Assembly (NCBI GenBank): GCA_900545525.1 | Contig: UQZX01000025.1 | Span: 1-39,640 of the forward strand | Source: an uncultured Prevotella sp. | GTDB taxonomy: Bacteria > Bacteroidota > Bacteroidia > Bacteroidales > Bacteroidaceae | Direction of reading: 5' to 3' | Length of the DNA: 39,640 nucleotides | Shown: one piece after another, positions 33,647-39,640 of the stretch | How positions within the stretch are numbered: position 1 is the first letter of the stretch | Layout of the letters: every line of letters begins with the position of its first letter | Position numbers and translations under genes: made by a program | The notes under the pieces: model-generated | Told to the model about the DNA's origin: nothing | Databases searched by the model: none | The model's input: only the letters and a program-made list of their open reading frames with translations

Positions 33647-35890
33647 TTATTCTGCTATCTTATGTATCTGGTCGTAGAGAAAAGCCTGTTCTTCGGGCGT
33701 TTCAGCATAAGTGACGACGATGAGTTTCATACCCGGGCGCCAGAGTTGCCTTACCTTTTCAAGTACAAGCTGTGGATTGCCCACTATCCTCGCATTCAGT
33801 ATAACACCTGTATTTGCGAATGTTTCTGCATAGCCGTCGGTGGAATTTGCACCCGGATCTGTAGCAAGCGAGAAGGCTCCGTCTGCCATTTTTATGCCCG
33901 GCATCTTTACAATACCTTCCTTCTTACTACTCCAGTTGCCGCAAGAATGGAATACAGCGCCGCCAAACTCGTTGCCGACTTTCACCATCGCCGGTGCACA
34001 AACATCAAAATATATATCGTCTGGCATCATCGTTACGGTGTCATCGCTCATGCCGATGCCCGTAAACATCCTGCTTGAAGCAAAGCCATGACCGGGACGG
34101 GCGAGGGCATCACCAACGATTGCCTGCTGCTCACGGGTGTAGTCGATGAGGAGATCGGCAGTGCGGTTCATAGCAATTGCCATTGCCTCCGGATTATCGT
34201 AGAAGTCCAAATAGAACTGATTGCTGTCGATGATGTTGCTGACAGTGTTCAACGGCGACTGTACATCGCAGAAACTCATAGGTATCCTGCCCTTTGTCTG
34301 CTCTTTGAAATAACGTGTCATATCAAGCGTGAACTTGCCAATCTCCGTGTCTTTAACAGCTTTGAAAGGCGCATCGACGAGTTCTTGTACAGAAGCAAAC
34401 TTACCATCGACGGCAGGTGCCTGTCCTTCTTCCCACAGATAGCCGAAGCCATACGCCGAAGCCACTGTGCCAAGTCCGTGCCAAGGCTCAAGAAAATTCG
34501 GAATATCGCTCTTGAACTTCATGCTTTCCTTCAAAGCACCGAGTTGCCAGCACAATGATTTCTCCATGTTTCGGGAGTCTTGGGCGAACACGTCCTTCAC
34601 TCTCATCCGGCGGTATACAAGCACTCCTTCATCAGCTTTCCAGAACTTGTCGCAGCGTTCGTCAAGGTCATCTGCATAATCAGCGTATTCGTCAATGCAG
34701 AAATCGGCAGGTTGTACAGGATTGACGACTGTTGCCTGACTGTCTGCGAGGTTGAAGTTGAAAGCATCTTCCTCTGTATCCAGACTCGGAGCACTTTGGC
34801 TTTTACTCTCTTTCTTATCTGAAAGCTCCTGATATTCCTTAATGATGTTTGCTGCCACCTCATGAATTTCACGGATGCGTTGGTCGGTAACAGTCTTGTC
34901 CATATTCACGCAACAAAGACCGGTGAGGGTCAGGTCTGAGCCTGAAGCATCAACACGCTCGCGGATGTTGCGTTCAAGTTCTTCGTAAGTGTATTTCTGA
35001 ATCTCAACAGGGTTAAGCCGGATATTGAAGAATGTCTCCGGCAGATGCCTGCGCAACAGTGCCACATCACCGCCCCAGCCTACATCGAGGAATGTCAGCC
35101 GCTCTATTTCAGCGAAGGCTTCCGCCATGCGATGCGGATCTTTTCCACAATAATGAATGCCGTATGGCACATGGCGCATGCTCCATTCCTGGTCAATAGG
35201 CAGTAAGAATTTGCGGTAGTCGTCTTCCGAAATCATCGTATGGCTGCACTCCGAATGTATTGCAACGGGATAGTCGAAAAGCCGGGCACTACGGTTTACG
35301 GATATTGAAGAAGTGCCTGTGTTTGATTGAATATACCAGACGAACTTGTCAATAACCTGCGCAATCTTCTTGAAATAAATCTCTGTCTGTTCCGGTCTGA
35401 GAAGCATGTCGGTGAAAATATCCTCCCCGCGGACATCAATGGCAAGGTTTAGAACGCCGCCCCAGTTGATGTCGCCTACCACATAGCCATGCTTTGCCTT
35501 GAGCTGCTCTACAAGATTGACCAGTCTTTTGAATGCCGGCGACTTAAAAGCATCTTCCACTTCAAAGTCGAGCGTGTCTCTATGGGCACAGATAACCTGC
35601 GGGGGAGCATCTTCATAATATTCTATTTTGCATCCAAGCATCTCGGAAAGCAAGTATCCGGATGCAAGATGCACAGCGCCAATCTGCGGAAGATCACGAA
35701 GATGGTCTTCGCCGAGTCCAAGGTCTCCGAAGTGTTCGTATAGCACTTGCTCCATCTTACGCTCGTCATCCACGCGCCGACGAGGGTCATAGAAGAAACT
35801 TTCGTCAAAAGAAATGCCCGCGTTATGATGCCACCAGGAAGGATGGAATACGATATCGACCGGCAAATGTTTGCTGCAAATGTGTAACAT
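33647..35890 (-). CDS. Fused tandem uroporphyrinogen decarboxylase-like protein
   Basis: A 747-residue cytoplasmic protein made of two URO-D-superfamily TIM barrels in one chain. The N-half (about 1-355) has HYCG at 246-249 and IHSECSHTMISEDDYRKFLL just before it. The C-half (about 395-747) has HSCG at 648-651 and the matching MSDDTVTMMPDDIYFDVCAP stretch. H-x-C-G is the zinc-site motif of the MtaA/MtbA-type cobalamin methyltransferase branch, so both halves may bind metal. A charged linker (about 356-395) joins them. Haem synthesis is unlikely, as no haem genes are near. A methyltransfer or demethylation role is possible, but no corrinoid protein gene is in the window. It has a good promoter upstream and an MFS transporter downstream. 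The function is unassigned. Confidence 0.85.
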   Translation of the reverse strand: MLHICSKHLPVDIVFHPSWWHHNAGISFDESFFYDPRRRVDDERKMEQVLYEHFGDLGLGEDHLRDLPQIGAVHLASGYLLSEMLGCKIEYYEDAPPQVICAHRDTLDFEVEDAFKSPAFKRLVNLVEQLKAKHGYVVGDINWGGVLNLAIDVRGEDIFTDMLLRPEQTEIYFKKIAQVIDKFVWYIQSNTGTSSISVNRSARLFDYPVAIHSECSHTMISEDDYRKFLLPIDQEWSMRHVPYGIHYCGKDPHRMAEAFAEIERLTFLDVGWGGDVALLRRHLPETFFNIRLNPVEIQKYTYEELERNIRERVDASGSDLTLTGLCCVNMDKTVTDQRIREIHEVAANIIKEYQELSDKKESKSQSAPSLDTEEDAFNFNLADSQATVVNPVQPADFCIDEYADYADDLDERCDKFWKADEGVLVYRRMRVKDVFAQDSRNMEKSLCWQLGALKESMKFKSDIPNFLEPWHGLGTVASAYGFGYLWEEGQAPAVDGKFASVQELVDAPFKAVKDTEIGKFTLDMTRYFKEQTKGRIPMSFCDVQSPLNTVSNIIDSNQFYLDFYDNPEAMAIAMNRTADLLIDYTREQQAIVGDALARPGHGFASSRMFTGIGMSDDTVTMMPDDIYFDVCAPAMVKVGNEFGGAVFHSCGNWSSKKEGIVKMPGIKMADGAFSLATDPGANSTDGYAETFANTGVILNARIVGNPQLVLEKVRQLWRPGMKLIVVTYAETPEEQAFLYDQIHKIAE

Positions 35891-35959
35891 AGTATTGATA
35901 ATTCTTATCCTTTGTCAGTTTTCACCATAGGAATATTACTGCTTCCGGCTCATTTTCTG

Positions 35960-35990
35960 CAAAAGTATAAAGAATATGGCAATAAACAAA
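35960..35990 (-). promoter_or_regulatory. Bacteroidota-type promoter of the URO-D-like/MFS operon
   Basis: On the minus strand a TTTG (35987-35990) and TACTTTTG (35960-35967) are separated by 19 bases, the expected -33/-7 layout. Transcription would begin near 35953, giving a leader of about 60 nt. This is the best promoter in the window. Confidence 0.7.
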
Positions 35991-36010
35991 ACATTTTCGC
36001 ACATTCCTAC

Positions 36011-36066
36011 ATTAACATGAGTCCGACGAATTATAAATGCTTGTAATTCGCCGGACTCACGTTATT
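36011..36066. repeat. Short palindromic element sharing ends with the 38739-38965 element
   Basis: The arms 36011-36033 and 36044-36066 are inverse at 20 of 23 positions, around a 10-base loop. The core reads AACGTGAGTCCGGCGAATTA in one orientation. The same sequence, with a few changes, forms the terminal repeat of the larger element at 38739-38965. It lies downstream of the outer-membrane protein gene and could also terminate transcription. Confidence 0.75.
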
Positions 36067-36091
36067 TATATAATAATAAGGTGTCTCTTAC

Positions 36092-36126
36092 GGCAGGCAG
36101 CATCTGCTTTAAGATGCCTTCCTGCC
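36092..36126 (-). terminator. Hairpin after the outer-membrane protein gene
   Basis: GGCAGG (36092-36097) and GCATCT (36100-36105) pair with AGATGC (36112-36117) and CCTGCC (36121-36126), with a small internal mismatch. It starts 10 bases after the stop codon. No strong T-run follows, so termination may also rely on the palindrome at 36011-36066. Confidence 0.55.
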
Positions 36127-36135
36127 CTGCCGCCA

Positions 36136-36663
36136 CTACAGATTGTAAAGTATGCTGAACGTTATGTTGTTGCTGTCAAGGTCTACACCCCACTCCTTCG
36201 ACTTGTACTTACCATGGTCGGTGCGCTCGCTCGACTGGTTATAACCGATGAAGCCGACATGTGTAACAAAGCTCAGACGCTTGTTAAGGTTTATCGCAAC
36301 ACCGGGCTTCAGCCCTACCTGATATGTATCCCCGACACCGTTGACATGCCCGTATCCAACCGTTCCGTCACAAAAGACATCGATATACTTCGAGTGCAAT
36401 GCCGTGTAACGTGCATAAGGGTTCACGGTGACCGACTTGTTACCGTTGTCGGCACCCTGCCAGCCGGCAACAAGACCTGCAGCCCATTTGTCGTTGAGAC
36501 GATAGCCTATTTCTGGCAAGAGCTTGTAAGTGGTGTTTTTCTCAGTCGTCTCACCATTCTTGTATTTGGCACTTCCTATGCCGAAGCCACCACCTACATA
36601 AACCTGTGCACTGACGCTTGACGCCACGAACAGTGCCACAACTGCTGTAAAAATCTTCTTCAT
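36136..36663 (-). CDS. Outer-membrane beta-barrel protein (OmpA/OmpX-like barrel)
   Basis: A 175-residue protein with a signal peptide (residues 1-19, cleavage after VSA before QVY). The mature part is a series of amphipathic strands with alternating hydrophobic residues, for example VYVGGGFGIGSAKY and YQVGLKPGVAINLNKRLSFV. It ends in the hydrophobic/aromatic strand ITFSILYNL, typical of barrels inserted by BamA. Eight strands fit the length. There is no OmpA-like peptidoglycan domain. It stands alone after a 438-base gap. The function is unknown; such small barrels are often adhesins or structural proteins. Confidence 0.85.
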   Translation of the reverse strand: MKKIFTAVVALFVASSVSAQVYVGGGFGIGSAKYKNGETTEKNTTYKLLPEIGYRLNDKWAAGLVAGWQGADNGNKSVTVNPYARYTALHSKYIDVFCDGTVGYGHVNGVGDTYQVGLKPGVAINLNKRLSFVTHVGFIGYNQSSERTDHGKYKSKEWGVDLDSNNITFSILYNL

Positions 36664-37008
36664 GTTCTTACCCTTTCTTTTAGTTGTTAATAAATCAGTT
36701 AATTTTTATAGTTGATAACAGTGAGATATCGCGCCGATATCTTTCACCCACTGCAAAGAAAGAGCTTTTTCGTGAAATGGCAAAATATGTCAAGTTATTT
36801 TCCGATTTTGTAAGCACTGTTAAGAAAAAGGGCACAAAGAACATACTTTATGACACCAAAATGCAAATAAATATGATAAAGTGCTATAAAACCGCACATA
36901 TCATCCTGTATACTTAACAATATGTTATTAAATGTATATGCAACAGCCCGGACAGGCTGATATATGCCCTCCTGTCATCATCAAGTAAAAGAAAAATAAA
37001 GAAAAAAC
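36664..37008. other. AT-rich gap upstream of the outer-membrane protein gene
   Basis: No gene was recognised in this stretch. Several CAAA strings occur (minus-strand TTTG), but none makes a full TAnnTTTG box; TTTCTTTG near 36752 is the closest. The short plus-strand open frame at 36684-36917 has no family resemblance and no good start. Confidence 0.5.
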
Positions 37009-37069
37009 AATCCGGAAACACCGGAATATGCATCTGTCTGACGACGGCACACACCGGTGTTTCCGGATT
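37002..37069 (-). terminator. Intrinsic terminator of the trpS-DUF3467 operon
   Basis: AATCCGGAAACACCGG (37009-37024) and CCGGTGTTTCCGGATT (37054-37069) form a perfect 16-bp stem with a 29-base loop. On the minus strand a T-rich run follows. It begins 33 bases after the DUF3467 stop. Confidence 0.9.
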
Positions 37070-37101
37070 AACGCCACGAAAAGCGCCCCTATTGGGACGT
37101 G

Positions 37102-37422
37102 TCACGCCTCACCCTTATTGATGTTAAAGGGAGCGACGGTGCGCGGTTCCTGATTTGGGATTTGAATTTTGCCGAACTCGTTCTCGTAGCGCAGGATGTT
37201 CTCCTGCAACGCCATGAGAAGGCGCTTTGCATGCTCGGGAGCGAGTATCACGCGGCTTTTGACCATAGGCTTGGGCACACCCGGAAGCATACGGGCAAAG
37301 TCGAGGATGAAATCCGAGCTCGAATGGGTGATAATGGCAAAGTTGGCATATTCGCCCTGAGCCACATCCTGCGGCAGTTCCATCTGGAATTGTCCCTGCT
37401 GCTTGTTCTGATTATTGTCCAT
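37102..37422 (-). CDS. DUF3467 family protein
   Basis: A 106-residue protein with no signal peptide or membrane helix. The core reads ANFAIITHSSSDFILDFARM (about residues 26-45), then a MVKSRVILAPEHAKRLLMAL stretch, the pattern of the small DUF3467 family of unknown function widespread in Bacteroidota. From memory, members often sit beside rpoC near the ribosomal cluster in this phylum. Here it follows trpS by 12 nt and is probably co-transcribed with it. A terminator lies directly downstream. No activity can be assigned. Confidence 0.85.
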   Translation of the reverse strand: MDNNQNKQQGQFQMELPQDVAQGEYANFAIITHSSSDFILDFARMLPGVPKPMVKSRVILAPEHAKRLLMALQENILRYENEFGKIQIPNQEPRTVAPFNINKGEA

Positions 37423-37434
37423 AGTATGATTGAT

Positions 37435-38526
37435 TTAAATTTTGTTCCTGAATTTTTCCGACTGCTCACGTATCAGTTCCACATCGTCAAAATAGTTTAT
37501 GCGCATAGCCTCGCGCACGTCGTGCAGCGTCTGTGCCGCCACCTCGCGTGCCGCCGCCGAGCCTTTTTTCAGAATATTGTAAACCTCGGGAATGTCCTGC
37601 TCGAACTCATGGCGGCGCTGGCGGATAGGTTCAAGGCGGCTGTCGAGCACCTTTATGAGGAACTTCTTGCACTTCATGTCGCCAAGACCGCCGCGGCGGT
37701 AATGTTCCTTAACCTCGTCAAGGCTCTTATACTCGGGCCAGAACTCGGCAAAGTCATCGGCTGTGCTGAACGCGTCGAGATATGTAAAGACGGTGTTTCC
37801 CTCAACCTTGCCCGGGTCTTCAACGCGCAGATGACCGGGATCGGTGTACATGCTCTTCACTTTCTGCTGCATTTCCTTCGACGTATCCGAGAGATATATG
37901 CAGTTGCCGAGCGACTTGCTCATCTTCGCCTTGCCGTCGGTTCCCGGCAGACGCAGGCACGCCTGATTTGTAGGCAGCATTATCTTAGGCTCCACGAGCA
38001 CCTCACCATATATATTATTGAAGCGTTTCACAATCTCGCGCGTCTGCTCAAGCATCGGCTCCTGATCCTCTCCGGCAGGCACGGTGGTAGCCTTGAACGC
38101 CGTGATGTCGGCAGCCTGACTTATGGGATATGTAAAGAAGCCCACCGGTATGCTCGTCTCGAAATTGCGCATCTGTATCTCCGTCTTCACGGTAGGATTA
38201 CGCTGGAGGCGCGAAACGGTTACGAGGTTCATGAAATATGTCGTAAGCTCGGCAAGCTCCGGTATCATCGACTGCACGAATATAGTGACTTTCTCGGGGT
38301 CGAGACCTGCCGACAGGTAGTCGAGAGCCACCTCTATAAGGTTCTGCCGTATCTTTTCCGGATTGTCGGCGTTGTCGGTAAGAGCCTGTACATCTGCTAT
38401 AAAAACGAACATCCTGTCGTAGTCGCCTTCGTTCTGAAGCTCAACTCTACGCCTGAGCGAGCCAACATAATGTCCAAGATGCAACCGTCCTGTGGGGCGG
38501 TCGCCCGTCAATATTATCTTTCCCAT
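37435..38526 (-). CDS. trpS: Tryptophan-tRNA ligase
   Basis: A 363-residue class I aminoacyl-tRNA synthetase that charges tRNA-Trp. The ATP-binding signatures are present: the HIGH-like LHLGHY at residues 15-20 and KMSKS at 201-205. The start MGKIILTGDRPTGRLHLGHY is normal. The C-terminal helical domain (about 260-363) binds the anticodon. It heads a two-gene unit with DUF3467. Its leader contains a 66-bp tandem repeat behind a promoter-like box. The long plus-strand frame over this gene is a shadow. Confidence 0.97.
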   Translation of the reverse strand: MGKIILTGDRPTGRLHLGHYVGSLRRRVELQNEGDYDRMFVFIADVQALTDNADNPEKIRQNLIEVALDYLSAGLDPEKVTIFVQSMIPELAELTTYFMNLVTVSRLQRNPTVKTEIQMRNFETSIPVGFFTYPISQAADITAFKATTVPAGEDQEPMLEQTREIVKRFNNIYGEVLVEPKIMLPTNQACLRLPGTDGKAKMSKSLGNCIYLSDTSKEMQQKVKSMYTDPGHLRVEDPGKVEGNTVFTYLDAFSTADDFAEFWPEYKSLDEVKEHYRRGGLGDMKCKKFLIKVLDSRLEPIRQRRHEFEQDIPEVYNILKKGSAAAREVAAQTLHDVREAMRINYFDDVELIREQSEKFRNKI

Positions 38527-38559
38527 TTACAATTGATTTACCATAACATTAGTTTTAAA

Positions 38560-38691
38560 GACAATGCAAGCCGAACGCAATAAAGCTTGCTTTTAATTGC
38601 TGAGGCGAAGCTTGTCTTATGCAAAGACAATGCAAGCCGAACGCAATAAAGCTTGCTTTTAATTGCTGAGGCGTAGCTTGTCTTATGCAAA
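38560..38691 (-). repeat. Tandem duplication of a 66-bp unit in the trpS leader
   Basis: Two adjacent 66-bp copies (38560-38625 and 38626-38691) differ only at one base (A at 38608, T at 38674). Each contains GCAAGC and GCTTGC able to form a 6-bp stem (38566-38571/38585-38590 and 38632-38637/38651-38656). They lie 33 bases before the trpS start codon and downstream of the putative -7 box, so most of both copies would be in the 5' untranslated RNA. Confidence 0.95.
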
Positions 38692-38720
38692 GGTAAGACA
38701 AATTATCGGTTAAGCGAAAG
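38688..38720 (-). promoter_or_regulatory. Putative trpS promoter
   Basis: On the minus strand TACCTTTG (38688-38695) matches TAnnTTTG, and a TTTCG-like string (38715-38720) sits about 20 bases upstream as a weak -33 box. Transcription would start near 38681, giving a leader of about 155 nt containing both tandem copies. Confidence 0.55.
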
Positions 38721-38738
38721 AAAAGAGTGTTTATTTGA

Positions 38739-38965
38739 TAATTAACGTGAGTTCAATGAATATTACAAACCACCCCTGCCCCTCCTTTGAAAAAGGAGGG
38801 GACGCAGTGCAGATATCGTATGCGGATACACAATATGTCAGTTTATAGAATATGATGTATATTCTCATTGAATAAGACATATGTGTCCCCTCCTTTTTCA
38901 AAGGAGGGGCAGGGGTGGTTTGTGACATAACAAGAAAGATAAATTCGTCGAACTCACGTTAATTA
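38739..38965. repeat. MITE-like element with terminal and internal inverted repeats
   Basis: Terminal arms (38741-38761 and 38943-38963) begin ATTAACGTGAGTTC and match at 19 of 21 positions, flanked on both sides by TA. Inside, a 39-bp segment (38765-38803) is repeated perfectly in inverse at 38885-38923. Each copy also contains its own 10-bp hairpin CCCCTCCTTT/AAAGGAGGGG. The 81-bp centre has no gene. It carries no transposase, so it would be non-autonomous if mobile. Confidence 0.8.
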
Positions 38966-39640
38966 CAGGAACCTCCGGACAACAAGAAACCAACATTATC
39001 CGCCATAAGCGGCAAGAAGCACCCGCACAACAGTCAAAACGGCTCAAAGGAAAAGACAACAGCGAGAAGACAGAATGTAACTAAGAAGCACTATTGGAGC
39101 AGCAAAGTGTCATTTCAAAAACATTCGCATTTTTTGTCAAACGGGAAGAGCGACGGTAGCGTTCAAGACATCATCCAAGGCAAAACATGGCGTTTTTCAC
39201 ATCAAACATACACGTTTTACATCATAAAACAACGCATTATGCACTGCAATGCACGGCATTTCAGACCGCAACATGCGGCATTTTGCAGTGCGAAATGCCG
39301 TTTTTCATACTTCGGAATGGCATTTCCCGCTATAAAAAGGGATGTTTTTATTGCACACTCACGGTGTCTTGTTCATAACCGTCTGATATATCAAATGTTA
39401 TCCCTGCACACATTTCCTTGCGGTTTTCACGGTCTACGATACTTTTATTTTCAAAGTCCGCCTTATTTTCGGGTTATGGAAAATCAAAAAGAAAGCAGAC
39501 AGGCGCAAATAGTAACGCGCAGCAAACAACCGCCTCCCCTTTTTGGCTCATCCGAAATTAGGAGTGATTCTCCACCATTACTGTCTGCGGGCTGCTTCCT
39601 ATGGAAAAAACCAAACATAATCATAAGAAAATGTAGTTAT
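38966..39640. other. Gene-free end of the window
   Basis: No gene, tRNA or clear promoter was recognised in these 675 bases. The 63-residue open frame at 39187-39378 lies over repeat-like DNA and has no family resemblance. The notable content is the interleaved inverted-repeat cluster near 39241-39300. A gene may begin or end beyond the window edge. Confidence 0.6.
39241..39300. repeat. Interleaved inverted repeats
   Basis: GCACTGCA (39241-39248) is inverse to TGCAGTGC (39284-39291), and CGGCATTTC (39254-39262) is inverse to GAAATGCCG (39292-39300). The two pairs interlock rather than nest. A small hairpin CCGCA/TGCGG (39266-39270 and 39274-39278) lies between. The core GGCATTT recurs at 39319-39325. 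Confidence 0.7.

Noticed and set aside
36684..36917. 77-residue plus-strand frame before DUF3467
   Set aside because: It is AT-rich, without a good start or a domain, and lies in the upstream region of a minus-strand gene.
37099..38583. 494-residue open frame on the plus strand
   Set aside because: It lies antisense to trpS and DUF3467, both with clear family signatures, and its translation has no recognisable domain. It is a shadow of codon bias.
38731..38928. 65-residue minus-strand frame
   Set aside because: It consists almost wholly of the inverted-repeat element and would encode its palindromes.
39187..39378. 63-residue plus-strand frame near the window end
   Set aside because: It overlaps the interleaved repeats and has a composition (Cys, His, Thr, Phe) unlike the neighbouring proteins.

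Overview
The window looks like chromosomal DNA from a Bacteroidota bacterium, most likely Prevotella or a close relative. The evidence is the gene order of the ribosomal block, promoter-like TAnnTTTG boxes upstream of several genes, secreted proteins ending in C-terminal segments that resemble type IX secretion signals, a very large GLUG-repeat surface protein, and zinc-free forms of S4, S14 and L36. No rRNA, tRNA, CRISPR array, phage gene or transposase was recognised.

Left part (1-13710): a set of envelope and secreted proteins. These are an RlpA-type lytic transglycosylase with an intact catalytic triad, a glycine-zipper lipoprotein, a MaoC-type hydratase, an SH3-domain secreted protein, an M6 metalloprotease and a 2051-residue three-unit GLUG protein. 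A short orphan ORF and a YczE/YitT-like membrane protein follow. Most of these units end in clear hairpin terminators. The protease is preceded by about 550 noncoding bases that carry two different triplicated motifs and a run of eight G.

Centre (13769-32089): one continuous leftward str-S10-spc-alpha cluster of 33 genes. The order is rpsL-rpsG-fusA-rpsJ-rplC-rplD-rplW-rplB-rpsS-rplV-rpsC-rplP-rpmC-rpsQ-rplN-rplX-rplE-rpsN-rpsH-rplF-rplR-rpsE-rpmD-rplO-secY-map-infA-rpmJ-rpsM-rpsK-rpsD-rpoA-rplQ. It encodes ribosomal proteins, EF-G, the SecY translocon, methionine aminopeptidase, IF-1 and the RNA polymerase alpha subunit. Most spacings are 0-35 nt. The few long gaps (before rpsG, rpsJ, rpsH, rpsM, rpsD and rplQ) are candidate autoregulatory leaders, and several contain good hairpins. 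A strong terminator closes the cluster after rplQ.

Right part (32313-39640): a probable two-gene operon encoding a single-chain fusion of two uroporphyrinogen-decarboxylase-like barrels and an ACS-family MFS transporter, with a well-formed promoter. It is followed by an outer-membrane beta-barrel protein and a trpS-DUF3467 operon. The noncoding DNA here is rich in repeats: a 66-bp tandem duplication in the trpS leader, a 227-bp MITE-like element with terminal and internal inverted repeats, a short hairpin that shares its terminal repeat, and a set of interleaved inverted repeats. The last ~670 bases hold no recognisable gene.

The least explained items are the double-barrel URO-D protein, the palindromic repeat family, the G-tract in the protease promoter, and the leader hairpins inside the ribosomal cluster.
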